Counted from the first letter of the stretch, positions 46,501 through 54,999 are shown. The stretch is DNA of 64,000 nucleotides from Niveispirillum irakense DSM 11586 (GCF_000429645.1 NZ_AUCG01000022.1:333994-397993); one strand, 5' to 3'. Numbers and translations are program-made. The notes: a model not told the origin generated them from the sequence alone.

Positions 46501-46785
46501 GGTCAGTTCCGCCGCCGCCAGCTCCCACGCCGCCGGGTCCAGCCCCGGATTCAACCGTGCCAGGGCCGCCATCAACGGCTTGGGCAGCACCACATCCCGC
46601 CGCCCCCGGCGGCCCATCGTCCCCTCGGGGCCGAACCGTTCCTCAAACAGATTGGCCGTCTGCCAGCCCAGGCCGGTGAACAGGTCCAGCGCCGCATCCT
46701 CTACCAGATCACCCTCCCCCAACCCGGCATGAAGCCGGTCGGGCTGCACGTAATCCATGGCGGGGAACCGGGGCGGCGGCGTCAT
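43561..46785 (-). CDS. hsdR: Type I restriction enzyme R subunit
   Basis: A 1074-residue HsdR. The N-terminal nuclease domain shows the PD-(D/E)xK core LVGFVNGIPLLFAELK near residue 178. The helicase/translocase has the P-loop WHTQGSGKSLSMLF near 327, the DEAH box ITDEAHRSQYD near 428, and LGFTGTPL after it. The C-terminal helical part binds the methylase. With HsdM and HsdS it forms an ATP-dependent restriction complex that cuts unmethylated foreign DNA. It overlaps the hsdS stop by ATGA. The frame is intact. Confidence 0.94.
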   Translation of the reverse strand: MTPPPRFPAMDYVQPDRLHAGLGEGDLVEDAALDLFTGLGWQTANLFEERFGPEGTMGRRGRRDVVLPKPLMAALARLNPGLDPAAWELAAAELTRDRSAMDPVAANREVWRLLRDGVPVRTRGPQGEMVDELVRLIDWRCPTANDFLLARQVWFASDLWERRADLVGFVNGIPLLFAELKGLGRPLRAAFDENLRDYRDTIPRLFDFNGITLLSNGMEAVIGASHGEFGHFKPWKRVADEGEEPRPGLETAIRAACTPDRLLDLIENFTAFEETPGGLVKKIAQNHQYLGVNKAVARLMALRTPLAGQPAPREAARLGVFWHTQGSGKSLSMLFFTEKIHRTLPGNWTFVILTDRTELDDQISATYAAAGAVKKDLEAVQAHDREHLKQLLRGDERYIFTLIQKFSTAGKGEVYPRLSDRSDIIVITDEAHRSQYDQLALNLRRALPNAAFLGFTGTPLMEGDQPTREVFGDYVSIYDFGQSVEDEATVPLYYEKRVPEVHIINDSFKEELQDIIDDAALDEDQERQLGRSLGTLYQLITNPDRLDKIAADLVRHFAGRGYRGKAMVVGIDKATAVQMHDLVRKHWDALITAEAAKLAHAPADQQAPIADNLAWLRETDMAVIVSQGQNEVAELAARGLDIRPHRARMQAGDLDADFKKPDHPLRLVFVCAMWITGFDVPTCSTIYIDKPMRNHTLMQTIARANRRAPGKEAGLIVDYVGVFANLQKALALYARPKQGGGDDRPIEDKAALVAVLRDKLSVVRLLASAAGAGLDAIWTASKLDRLARVKAAADALIHPENRRQAFLAQASLILRLYKAILPDEAASDFTRDVAAVSIVADTIRASIRPDPAELARVRAEIAALIERSIAGIDIEVPVRGADDLDELFDLSSIDFEKLAGKLSGSNRRSKAEALIAAARAKVAEMAAANPSRRDLADKLEQLIADYNANTVSLDELFDRLLDFVRELDEETRRSAREQLSEDELAVFDLLVKPGPTLSRAEIVQVKRVARDLLARLKRETAILDWWRKPSMRDQVRIAIEEELDKLPEAFIQDIWERKVQDTFRFVYERQPTMH

Positions 46786-48077
46786 TCGGCGGCAATCTCC
46801 AGCGGCAGCGGGGCGCGCGAAACATCGATCTCGCCGGAGATCAGCTTGGGCAGCAGCAGGTCGCGGGCGGCGCGGAGGCGGGTGTTTTGCTGCTGTAGGT
46901 TTTGCGTCTGTTGAACCATGGGGCGGACAAGATCATCAAACTGGTGGATCAGCCCGTCCGGCGGACGGTTCACGGGAAATGACGGAAAGCTGGTCAGCGG
47001 GATACGATCAACCGTGGCGCCGGACAATATATTGGCTTGCACCACGTCACGCCACTGCTGCGAGAAAAAGTAGTAGTATAGGAACAGGTTGATCCTGTGC
47101 TCCGGTGCGGTGCGGATCAATGCCATACGCCGCCCAAGGCAGCCGTTGAAACCCGGCGGGATCAGGGCGTAACGGTTCAGCGTTGCCTCATAGGTGAAGA
47201 CGATATCACCCTCGGCAGGCGTTACACGCTTGGTCCATTTCGGGAAATCTTCTTCCGCAATATGCCTTATCTTTGACAGATCGAGGTGCCCCGCCTCGGT
47301 GACATTGCCGATGCCAAGGAAGATCGGACCATTCTCCGCCGGGGCGGGCGTTGCGTGTGGCCCATCAAACAACCCCTGATACAAACGGCTGATCGGCTCC
47401 CGCACCCAACCGTCGGGAAGCTGATCATCGACTGGCGCGTCACCCGCACCGGGATAGCGGTAGAGGACGAACCATTCCTCAAACAACCGCCGCGCCATCT
47501 CCTCCAAAATCGCAATCCGCCGCGTGTTGTTCTCGATCAGGTCGTCGTAGGCGGTGAGGATTGAGGCAACTTTCCGCTGGATTGAGATTTGTGGTAAGTG
47601 CAGCCGAAAATCTCTCAAGGTTTGAAGATTTATATGAGGAACACCTGACGAAGAAGCACATGAAATAAGATTACCCATAATCACAGGGGACCGAAACGCA
47701 TAATAAATATACAAATAATCAGCAATTTCACTATTAACTGTAAGCTTCATTTGGCTTTGAGATACGACATACTCATCATAAATTGAATAATTTGGTATTA
47801 TGCCAATTTGACCCAGCGTCCCACGCTGGGTAAATATCACATCACCTTGGCGCGCAATGTGCGCCCGAAGTTCCTTTGCCTTCTCCTTAGTAACATATAC
47901 AAAATCACCATCATGGAATTTCTTATCAAACGGAAGGTTATTACCACGTATTACAGGAACACCTTTCTCCGCATACATAGAAGATACGAGCTTAGAGCCG
48001 AACGGTCCACCGTTCAGCGCATTTTTCTCGTTGGCTGCGATCTCAGCAATAGTGAATTCCGTTTGGAACATAGCCAT
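46782..48077 (-). CDS. hsdS: Type I restriction enzyme S (specificity) subunit
   Basis: A 431-residue HsdS starting at ATG 48077, four bases after the hsdM stop. It has two target-recognition domains, each ending in a conserved helical spacer: LPQISIQRKVASILTAYDDLIENNTRRIAILEEMARRLF after the first, and FDDLVRPMVQQTQNLQQQNTRLRAARDLLLPKLISGEID after the second. The first recognition domain (about 47580-48000) is strikingly AT-rich compared with all surrounding DNA, a sign of domain replacement by recombination and so of changed specificity. Confidence 0.92.
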   Translation of the reverse strand: MAMFQTEFTIAEIAANEKNALNGGPFGSKLVSSMYAEKGVPVIRGNNLPFDKKFHDGDFVYVTKEKAKELRAHIARQGDVIFTQRGTLGQIGIIPNYSIYDEYVVSQSQMKLTVNSEIADYLYIYYAFRSPVIMGNLISCASSSGVPHINLQTLRDFRLHLPQISIQRKVASILTAYDDLIENNTRRIAILEEMARRLFEEWFVLYRYPGAGDAPVDDQLPDGWVREPISRLYQGLFDGPHATPAPAENGPIFLGIGNVTEAGHLDLSKIRHIAEEDFPKWTKRVTPAEGDIVFTYEATLNRYALIPPGFNGCLGRRMALIRTAPEHRINLFLYYYFFSQQWRDVVQANILSGATVDRIPLTSFPSFPVNRPPDGLIHQFDDLVRPMVQQTQNLQQQNTRLRAARDLLLPKLISGEIDVSRAPLPLEIAAE

Positions 48078-48081
48078 CACC

Positions 48082-49626
48082 TCACACACCCAACAACTCA
48101 GCCACATTCGCCGCGATCTTCGCCTGCAGCCCCGCTGCCTCGGTATTCAGAACCTCCAGTTCCTTCTGCAACGCTTCCAGCCGTTCCTTGAAATCCACCT
48201 CGTCCTTGGCCCCGGCAGCGACGCCGACATAGCGGCCGGGGTTCAGGCTCCAGCCCTGGGCGGCGATCTCCGCTCGGCTGGCCAGCTTGCACAGGCCCGG
48301 CACGTCGCGATACCGGCCATCGGGGAAATGGTCCCGCAGGGCGGCCGCACTGCCACGCAGGGCCTCGCACGGCTCCCCGCGCCACAGGCGGGCGATGTTG
48401 GCCAGGAATTCCACCTGCCAGCCCTCAAAATCCCGGTGCGCCCGGTCGATCTGGCGATAGGTGTGGCGGGCATCAATGAACAGGACCTGATCCTCCCGGT
48501 CCGTCCCCACCTTGCCCTTGTCAAAGAACCAGAGCGTCACCGGCAGGGTGACGGTGTAGAAGAAATTGGTGCCGACGGCGACCATCACATCCACCGCCCC
48601 GCTTTCCACCAGCCGTTGGCGGATTTCCGCCTCCCGCCCCCGCGCGTCGGACGCGCTGTTGGCCATGACAAAGCCGGCCCGACCAGTATCGTTCAAGGCG
48701 GAATAGAATAGCTGGATCCACAGGTAATTGGCATTGTCCGTGGTCGGCACGCCAAAGGGGAACCGCGCCGCCCCGCCCAGCAGCCGTTCACGATCCAGCC
48801 CCGACACGTTGAAGGGCGGGTTGGCCATGACGAAATCGAACCGGCCCGTCAACCGGTGCGGGTCGGCATACATGCTGTTGGCTTCCGCCAATTCCCCCGT
48901 CAGCCCATGCACGGACAGGTTCATGCGGGCCAGGCGCAGCGTGTCGCGGTACAGCTCCACACCATAGATCGACAGTTCCTTCTGCGGCGACCGTTCATGC
49001 GCCTTCACGAAATCCGCCGAATGCACAAACATGCCACCCGACCCGCAGGCCGGGTCCAGGATACGGCCATGATAGGGCTCGATGATTTCCACGATCAGCT
49101 TGACGATGCTGGACGGCGTGTAGAACTCCCCGCCCTTCTGCATCGTCTCCATGGCGAAGGCCCCCATGAAATATTCATAGACCTGACCGAAGGCGTCACC
49201 GGCAATATCCAGCGGGTGCAGCAGCTTCAGCAACTCGCGCAGCGTTTCCTTCGGCAGCCCCTGATAGGTCTTGGGCAGCACGTCGGCCAGATAGCTGTTG
49301 TCGCGTTCGATGGCCGTCATGGCCTCGTTCAACGCCTTGCCCAGATTGTCCCCCTCCGGCAGGGCGATCAGCCGGGAATAGCGCGCATCCTCCGGCAGAT
49401 AGATCACGCCCCGGCTGATGAAATCCGCCGGCCCGATGCTGCGCCGCGACCCTGCGGCGGGCTTCAGGGTCCGCGCCATCTCATTGAAGCGGGATTCGGC
49501 ATAACGCAGGAACAGCAAGCCCAGCACCGGATAGGCATAATCCGACGGCTTCAACCCCGCATCGGCCCGCAGCTTGTCAGCGGCTTTCCACAGGGTCTGG
49601 TCAATCTCACGCAAATCGGCGGGCAC
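48082..49626 (-). CDS. hsdM: Type I restriction enzyme M (methylase) subunit
   Basis: A 514-residue N6-adenine methylase. I choose GTG 49626, which has AGGAG at good spacing and begins [20 protein letters not shown], the usual HsdM start; the open frame extends further upstream without family sense. The S-adenosylmethionine motif [14 protein letters not shown] is near residue 194 and the catalytic NPPF ([11 protein letters not shown]) near 269. It modifies the host's sites and forms the M2S core for HsdR. Confidence 0.93.
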   Translation of the reverse strand: MPADLREIDQTLWKAADKLRADAGLKPSDYAYPVLGLLFLRYAESRFNEMARTLKPAAGSRRSIGPADFISRGVIYLPEDARYSRLIALPEGDNLGKALNEAMTAIERDNSYLADVLPKTYQGLPKETLRELLKLLHPLDIAGDAFGQVYEYFMGAFAMETMQKGGEFYTPSSIVKLIVEIIEPYHGRILDPACGSGGMFVHSADFVKAHERSPQKELSIYGVELYRDTLRLARMNLSVHGLTGELAEANSMYADPHRLTGRFDFVMANPPFNVSGLDRERLLGGAARFPFGVPTTDNANYLWIQLFYSALNDTGRAGFVMANSASDARGREAEIRQRLVESGAVDVMVAVGTNFFYTVTLPVTLWFFDKGKVGTDREDQVLFIDARHTYRQIDRAHRDFEGWQVEFLANIARLWRGEPCEALRGSAAALRDHFPDGRYRDVPGLCKLASRAEIAAQGWSLNPGRYVGVAAGAKDEVDFKERLEALQKELEVLNTEAAGLQAKIAANVAELLGV

Positions 49627-49729
49627 GGGCAAAGGCTCCTGTCTGACGGACGGCGGACTATGGCGCGCAACCCGTTGGGCGTGCAAGGGGGGTGGTATGG
49701 TGGGGTAGCGCGGAATGCCGCCGGTCAGT

Positions 49730-50212
49730 TCAAGGCTTGGGTGGCGTAACGTCAAACGTCCGCAGAACCCGCTTGGCCTGGCCTTCACCCAAAACGATCT
49801 GCCATTTATGGAAGCCGACGGAGGAATCGCCTTGGCACGGCGGAAGGCCACTGAGCAAAGGTATCTTGTGTGGCTCCATAAAACCGTAGGAGCCCTGAAT
49901 ACCGGCCAGAATTGCGAGGAAGTCCTCCTCGCGAACAATGGTTCCTATGGGGGCATCATGCCTATTTATGCTGACAGCACTGGAAAGGTCGACTTCGACC
50001 CGGATATTGGGAACAACGATGCCCTCCCAATTTCTCCCAGAAGGCGTAAACCCACGGAAAGAATGTTGACCATCCAGGAAGACGGCTTTCTGGGGTTCTC
50101 CGGGTGCCGCCAAGATCAACCTCTCATACTCTGTCCTGGGCACGATGAGGCAAAGCCCATCGAAATGACCCAAAGACCCGACCGAAAACTCCGCCCCTTC
50201 CAGCATCGTCAT
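49730..50212 (-). CDS. Unknown protein coupled to TIR gene
   Basis: A 160-residue soluble protein not recognised as any family. ATG 50212 follows the TIR-gene stop (TGAAATGA), so the two are translationally coupled; an in-frame ATG at 50242 inside the TIR gene is less likely. The sequence is mainly beta-strand-like ([43 protein letters not shown]) and has no membrane segment. It may be a partner, immunity or sensor protein of the TIR effector. It lies between the TIR gene and hsdM. Confidence 0.68.
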   Translation of the reverse strand: MTMLEGAEFSVGSLGHFDGLCLIVPRTEYERLILAAPGEPQKAVFLDGQHSFRGFTPSGRNWEGIVVPNIRVEVDLSSAVSINRHDAPIGTIVREEDFLAILAGIQGSYGFMEPHKIPLLSGLPPCQGDSSVGFHKWQIVLGEGQAKRVLRTFDVTPPKP

Positions 50213-50213
50213 T

Positions 50214-51176
50214 TCAACGAACTCCTCTTTGCAGCGGATCAATGAACATGGCCCAGTACAGTTCCGCCGCCCCCTCCTGGCTCAGCTTCTGGTCGGCGGT
50301 TCCCCGCATGCTCATACCCAAGGACTTCAGGAACAATGACTGGTCGTCATGTTCAACCGTCAGGCTCTCATTGAACGAATTGCCGGCCCCGGAATCATTG
50401 TTGGCATAGGCGATGCCGCCACCGAAGCCGCGCATCCCCATGAAGATGGAACAGCGCGCAACGGCGCGTCCGTCGCGATAGATGACCGACGTGAACTGGT
50501 TGGCATCAATCCTTCGGAAATTGCCATCAATACCCGGATTGCGTTTGGATAATTCGTTGAGCGAGTTCTCAAAATAGCGGGCGATATAGTCAAACGTCTC
50601 GACACGGAAGGCGTCCTTATCCCGCTCTGTGAATTGCTTCGTCACCCGCAGGTTACTGGAACGCGGGGCATGGTTTGGCGCGATTAACAGGGGTGGTGAC
50701 GCGGGGGGCACGGCGGGGCGCACCGTCGGTTGCTTCGGCCTCAGCATTTCCGCCGCGCGGCGGATAGCGCGCGCCACCTCCAGAAAGGCTTGATCCCGAT
50801 CCGGCCATAGCGTGATGGGCTTGCCATCCGTGGGCGTGGCCAACAGCTTTCCAAACGGGGCATGGTGCCAGTCGCAGGCACGCAGGATCACCGGGATGAC
50901 AACCGCCACTCCCGCCGCGTGCCTCTCCATGGCGCGGGTCATCTCCCGGTCATAGCAATAATCAGACGCCAGGAAATCCGGGCTGACCAGCAGCAGGATG
51001 ATGTCGGCAGTCTCCAGATTGTCACTGATGGCGTGATCAATCTCCTGTCCGGCAATAATCCGCCGATCATGCCAGACAGAAATCACCCCCTGGCGCTTCA
51101 GCATGGAAAGCTGCTTTTCCAACTGGTCGCGCAGCGCCTCGTCAGCATGGGAATATGAAAAGAAGACCGAGACCAA
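50214..51176 (-). CDS. TIR-domain protein, probable defence effector
   Basis: A 320-residue protein. Residues 1-140 are a bacterial TIR domain: VSVFFSYSHADEALRDQL, then VWHDRRIIAGQEID, IILLLVSPDFLASDYCYDREM with the putative catalytic Glu78, and VIPVILRACDWHHAPFG. Residues about 140-180 are a proline-rich linker. Residues about 180-320 are an unknown C-terminal domain with a glycine-rich segment (MGMRGFGGGIAYANND). Bacterial TIR domains commonly hydrolyse NAD+ or make signalling nucleotides in phage defence. The position inside a restriction island fits such a role. The C-terminal domain is presumably the sensor. Confidence 0.85.
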   Translation of the reverse strand: MVSVFFSYSHADEALRDQLEKQLSMLKRQGVISVWHDRRIIAGQEIDHAISDNLETADIILLLVSPDFLASDYCYDREMTRAMERHAAGVAVVIPVILRACDWHHAPFGKLLATPTDGKPITLWPDRDQAFLEVARAIRRAAEMLRPKQPTVRPAVPPASPPLLIAPNHAPRSSNLRVTKQFTERDKDAFRVETFDYIARYFENSLNELSKRNPGIDGNFRRIDANQFTSVIYRDGRAVARCSIFMGMRGFGGGIAYANNDSGAGNSFNESLTVEHDDQSLFLKSLGMSMRGTADQKLSQEGAAELYWAMFIDPLQRGVR

Positions 51177-51308
51177 GGGGCGCTCTCCAAACCGTTTGCT
51201 TTATTGTGGTTTACACACCGGGCAATGCAGCCAAGAATGGTAATACGCCATAGGCTGCTGCCACAAGGGTGATCGAGTGTGATGTGCAACCAATTGCACT
51301 GACCAACC

Positions 51309-52697
51309 CTACACCGCACCCGGACCGGAGAGACGGCGGATCAGGTCGTCGGTGGTGCGGGCCAGATCGGCATAGCGTGTCTCCAGGTCGGCGACCTCTG
51401 CCAATCGTTCGGCAAGCGGACGGCGATGCACCTGTTCTGCCTGCTCACGCAGGTAGGTCTCTGGACGCAGATCGTAGCGTTCATCCCGCAACCGGCGATC
51501 ATCGACAAGGGTGACCTTGATCTGGTCAGACGCGGGCCGTCCTGTCTTCACCGTTTCCGCGATGGCCGCACGATCACCATCGCCCAGCACATGACGGCGG
51601 CGTTCCTTGCGGCCAAGCTGCGTGGCATCGACGAAAACGGTTTTCTGATCCGCATTGGCCGCGCGCCCGCGAAGCAGGATGACCGCAGGTGCCAGTTTCG
51701 TCGCCGGTGCCAGCACGCCCTTCGGCAGCATGACCACGCCCGCCACCTGGTGCCGCGACGCCAGTTCGCGGCGGACCTTTCCGTCATCCTCCCGATACAG
51801 AAAGCCCGGCGGTATCAACAGGGCCGCGCGGCCTTTAGGCGTGAGCCGGTCTGCCGCATAAGCAACAAAGGCAGACTCAGCGCGCAGTTTGGACAAATCC
51901 CTGAAGGCATCCTGCAAGTTCAAGGCGTCGAGTTCCGCCTTGGACATGTTCACCCCAAAAGGGGGAGAGGACAGGATAAGATCGAATTTCTCGCCGCTGC
52001 CCGGTTGCCGGGCACCAGAAATCACCGTCGGATCAAACGCGCCCATCAGGCAAAGTCTCAGGGTGGCGACAGCGGCTATGTCGGGGATGATTTCAACCCC
52101 AACCAGATGAAGACGGTTGTGATCGTTACCCGTCTGTGTCCGAGAAAATGCCGAGGCCAAGAACGCGCCGGTGCCGCAGGCCGGATCAAGGATGGTTGCT
52201 GCCGAAGGCTGCCAGACAAGATCGACAATTGTATGAACCACATTCGCCGGCGTGTGCAGGTGGCCGAGTTCGACAGCCTCATCACTGACTTTTTCGATGG
52301 CACTATCGATCCATTGTGCAAACAGGCCCTGCGCCTGCGGTGTCGATCCGACACACAGCGAACCAAGGTGATCAACCCAGGCCCTCAGCGTCATCCTTCC
52401 CGTAGCCAAGATGAGCGATACCAGCCGGATTGCGTGGTCGGTTGGCACCAGTTGGTTCAGGGGACGGAGAATGGCTTGATGAATCTGACGCGATGAGCCG
52501 TCTGCCTCCTCACGCACCATCTGCTGCAGCTTGTACCAGTCGGCGGGATCGTGGCGTTCACATTGCGCACGCGCCGCCATCAGGCTGAGGGCCGCCAAGG
52601 CCCCCAGGCCCCGCGTCGATTGTCCGCTCTGCTGCGCAACCTTCGTCATGAAGGCGAGAGCGGCATCAAGCTCACGTATGGTCGACAGATCGCTCAT
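51309..52697 (-). CDS. N6-DNA methylase of an S-M pair without R subunit
   Basis: A 462-residue HsdM-like methylase. The N-terminal helical domain is followed by the cofactor motif ILDPACGTGAFLASAF near residue 176 and motif IV ILSSPPFG near 244, where serine replaces the usual asparagine of NPPF. It ends in a helical tail. ATG 52697 overlaps the stop of the S-like gene. It is shorter and clearly different from the hsdM at 48082. It could protect the element against host restriction, or act as an epigenetic partner of the TIR genes; both are inference. Confidence 0.82.
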   Translation of the reverse strand: MSDLSTIRELDAALAFMTKVAQQSGQSTRGLGALAALSLMAARAQCERHDPADWYKLQQMVREEADGSSRQIHQAILRPLNQLVPTDHAIRLVSLILATGRMTLRAWVDHLGSLCVGSTPQAQGLFAQWIDSAIEKVSDEAVELGHLHTPANVVHTIVDLVWQPSAATILDPACGTGAFLASAFSRTQTGNDHNRLHLVGVEIIPDIAAVATLRLCLMGAFDPTVISGARQPGSGEKFDLILSSPPFGVNMSKAELDALNLQDAFRDLSKLRAESAFVAYAADRLTPKGRAALLIPPGFLYREDDGKVRRELASRHQVAGVVMLPKGVLAPATKLAPAVILLRGRAANADQKTVFVDATQLGRKERRRHVLGDGDRAAIAETVKTGRPASDQIKVTLVDDRRLRDERYDLRPETYLREQAEQVHRRPLAERLAEVADLETRYADLARTTDDLIRRLSGPGAV

Positions 52698-53269
52698 TCT
52701 GCGGGCTCCAGGGTGCGATCAATCACGTCCATTGCAGCGGCGCGGCGCGCCTCAATAAGGGCGAGGCCTACACGGTACTGCTCCTCAGCAGCAGCAAGCA
52801 GAGAGGCCAGTTGGGCTTGGTGTTCGAGAGGGGGAAGGTAAAACCTGATATTTTCCAGGGACTTCAGATGGAGCCCGGGCATCACAGACTCAACAGTCTC
52901 GGCACGCAGGAGCTGTTCGACCCGTGCGGACCGGAACAGCGCCAGAAGTGTTTCCGGTCGAATCGAACGGCTAGGCCGAACTATCGCGATGTTCACCGAT
53001 GCGTAGGCACCGACATGCTCTTCGGCTACCAGCGCCGTTTTCAGCAACGTCCCACGAACCGAAACAAGCACATCGCCCTTTTGCAGCCGATAATGCTCTT
53101 GTTCAGCAGGCTGCACCAACTGCAAGCTGGCTGGTGAGGTCAGCCCCCCGTTGACCATGTCCTTGATATTGATCAGCGGAACATCCTCAGCCTTGGTTCC
53201 CTTAGATAGGCGCCCCAGATTCACACCCAAGAACACCTTGGCAATGTCGCCCACAGTCACGACGGTCAT
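52694..53269 (-). CDS. Single-domain S-type specificity protein
   Basis: A 191-residue protein with one HsdS target-recognition domain. The start at ATG 53269 follows a perfect AGGAGG. It opens VTVGDIAKVFLGVNLGRLSKG, has YRLQKGDVLVSVRGTL and SLENIRFYLPPLEHQAQLASLLAAAEEQY, a half-length helical spacer. Single-domain S proteins are expected to dimerise and recognise a palindromic split site. It is the first gene of an S-then-M operon, the reverse of the classic order. TATAGTATGCT upstream may be its -10 region. Confidence 0.82.
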   Translation of the reverse strand: MTVVTVGDIAKVFLGVNLGRLSKGTKAEDVPLINIKDMVNGGLTSPASLQLVQPAEQEHYRLQKGDVLVSVRGTLLKTALVAEEHVGAYASVNIAIVRPSRSIRPETLLALFRSARVEQLLRAETVESVMPGLHLKSLENIRFYLPPLEHQAQLASLLAAAEEQYRVGLALIEARRAAAMDVIDRTLEPAE

Positions 53270-53620
53270 CCCGCACCTCCTGTTTGACCTAAGCATACTA
53301 TATCTCAAAAAATTTTTCTAGGCTGCCAATACCCCCTTGCGCTGGCTCGTTGCCATGCATAACTGTGAACGCGTCGGCAAAGTGACACAAGGGAGCGAAC
53401 ACCGGCCCCATATCACAGGTCCAATTGCCTTAGGAAGATTAGGCGCAAAAGGGAGGAGAGAATGTAGTGACATCAGCAGGGCGCCCGTGAGCGCAGAAAA
53501 ATGCCCCGCAGCGATCGCAGCGGGGCTAAAGGGTGCCACCAGTTTCCCAATGGCCAACAATATGCACCAAGGAAGCTGGGGGCCCAACAGACGTAAGTCA
53601 ACCCAATTGAGGAGATAACC
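53270..53620. other. Non-coding stretch with GC hairpin
   Basis: No convincing gene. It holds the promoter of the S-M operon (AT-rich at 53296-53322) and a hairpin with arms GCCCCGC (53503-53509) and GCGGGGC (53520-53526) around the palindrome GCGATCGC. The plus-strand frame at 53337-53618 lacks coding character. Confidence 0.45.
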
Positions 53621-53710
53621 ATGCGCAAAGTCATGGATATCCTGCTCCAGCTCCTGGTCGAGTTAGTGATCAGACTCCTGGAGTGGGTTTTGTCGCAAGG
53701 CTGGTTCTGA
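53621..53710 (+). CDS. Short amphipathic peptide, possible type I toxin-like
   Basis: A 29-residue frame on the plus strand with an excellent GAGGAGA site seven bases before ATG 53621. The peptide is a nearly continuous hydrophobic helix with regularly placed charges (start MRKVMDILLQLLVELV, middle IRLLEWVL, end SQGWF). Size and amphipathic pattern recall small membrane toxins such as TisB, but there is no detectable sequence homology by eye. It faces the opposite way from all neighbouring element genes, between the S-M operon and the DUF2493 gene. An antisense RNA was not identified. Confidence 0.45.
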   Translation: MRKVMDILLQLLVELVIRLLEWVLSQGWF

Positions 53711-53799
53711 GCCAGCCAGGGGCGGGGCAAGCCAGGGGGCGCTCTGCGTCTCCCGGCTTGCCGCGGTGACCTGTGATGCTGCTGAAGCGATCGCATGCC

Positions 53800-54744
53800 T
53801 CATCCCCCCTCCCCGAACCGCCAGACGGGAACGCCCATCTTGCGGGCCTTGTCGGCAAGGTTCTGGGTGATGCCGGAACCTGGAAAGGCGATGAGGCCGA
53901 TGGGCAGGGTTTCCAGCATCTGGTCGTTGCGACGGAAGGGGGCCGCCTTCTTGTGGTGGGTCCAGTCGGGCTTGTAGACGATCTGGGGAACGCGACGGTT
54001 CTCGGCCCAGCAGGCGGCGATGCGTTCGGCACCTTTGGGGCTGCCGCCATGCAGCAGGACCATGTCGGGATGTTTGGCGTGGACCTTGTCCAGCGCAGCC
54101 CAGATACGGTCGACATCGTTGCACTCGACCCCGCCGGTAAAGGCCACCTTGGGGCCGGGGGGCAGCAGCAGGTTGGTGTCGGCATGGCGGCGGGCGGCGA
54201 TATGGTCGCGGCTGTCGATGATCGCCGCCGTCAGGGTGCGGTGGTTTAACTGGGAGCCCTGGCGCGGGCGCCAGGTGGAGCCGGTCAGGGCTTCGTACAT
54301 CTCGGCGGCAGCGTCGCGGAAGAACTCGAAGGCGTTGCGGCGTTCGATCAGGCCCAGCCCTTCGGCGGTCAGGCGTTCCAGTTCGACGGAACGGATTTCC
54401 GAGCCGTCCTGTTCGGTCTGGCTGCGCTGCTGGGCCTGCTCGTTGGTGTCCAGGTCGCGCTCCAGGCTGCCGATACGGCGGTGAAAGACATTGACGCAGG
54501 CCCAGAGCAGGTCGTCCAGGTCATCCTCCAGCCGGGTGCCGGTCAGCAGACCGGCCAGCGTCTCCAGACAGGCCCCGATCTCGGCCCTGGCCTGATCGGC
54601 CTCGGGCAAGGGGCGCGGGTCGGGTTCGTCCTGGAACGGGCGATAGCCGTAGAGCTGCAATTCCTCCAGCAGATGGGCGGAAGAGGTAGCCTCCGTAAGG
54701 CCGTCGGTGGCGGGGTATGGAGATGTCGTGCGGCTGGTCAGCAT
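53800..54744 (-). CDS. DUF2493 (SLOG-superfamily) protein
   Basis: A 314-residue protein. ATG 54744 is preferred; the frame extends upstream through a structured leader. The N-terminal 200 residues are helical and charged. The C-terminal DUF2493 domain starts KVAFTGGVECNDVDRIWAALDKVHAKHPDMVLLHGGSPKGAERIA and ends in FPGSGITQNLADKARKMGVPVWRF. The family belongs to the SLOG/YspA nucleotide-binding superfamily and is very common on alphaproteobacterial conjugative elements next to Toprim and ParB-like genes. Its task is not known. Confidence 0.87.
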   Translation of the reverse strand: MLTSRTTSPYPATDGLTEATSSAHLLEELQLYGYRPFQDEPDPRPLPEADQARAEIGACLETLAGLLTGTRLEDDLDDLLWACVNVFHRRIGSLERDLDTNEQAQQRSQTEQDGSEIRSVELERLTAEGLGLIERRNAFEFFRDAAAEMYEALTGSTWRPRQGSQLNHRTLTAAIIDSRDHIAARRHADTNLLLPPGPKVAFTGGVECNDVDRIWAALDKVHAKHPDMVLLHGGSPKGAERIAACWAENRRVPQIVYKPDWTHHKKAAPFRRNDQMLETLPIGLIAFPGSGITQNLADKARKMGVPVWRFGEGG

Positions 54745-54778
54745 GGCGGTCACCGGATATGTGGGCCGCGCCGGTCGC

Positions 54779-54909
54779 GGCCTTCCTGGGGAGCGCCCGC
54801 CAGGGTTAAGCCCAGCCCCGCACCCCTTGCGGGCCGAAGCGCCAGCGGAGGACGGCCTCTGGCCGTTGCGGGGCCGGGTGACCCTGGCAGATCCCCAACC
54901 TGGAAGGCC
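54779..54909 (-). promoter_or_regulatory. Long imperfect hairpin in leader of DUF2493 gene
   Basis: Three collinear pairs build one long stem: GGCCTTCC (54779-54786) with GGAAGGCC (54902-54909), GCCAGGGT (54799-54806) with ACCCTGGC (54881-54888), and GCCCCGCA (54815-54822) with TGCGGGGC (54867-54874). It ends 35 bases before the DUF2493 start codon. It resembles in style, though not in sequence, the leaders at 40521, 41075 and 43230. Confidence 0.6.
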
Positions 54910-54999
54910 GCCTCCCCGCGGCCCGCCCTTTACGGGTGGCATGACGATGCTGTGCGCCGTATAGGCCCATTCGCTCCCGAGGCGGCGGATGCCAGGGCC

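Noticed and set aside
44392..46914. An 840-codon open frame on the plus strand
   Set aside because: It is the exact antisense of hsdR, whose frame has all nuclease and helicase motifs; the plus frame is a GC-driven shadow rich in G, Q and R without motifs.
53337..53618. A 93-codon plus-strand frame before the small peptide
   Set aside because: No ribosome binding site, no family resemblance, and it crosses a strong hairpin; treated as non-coding.
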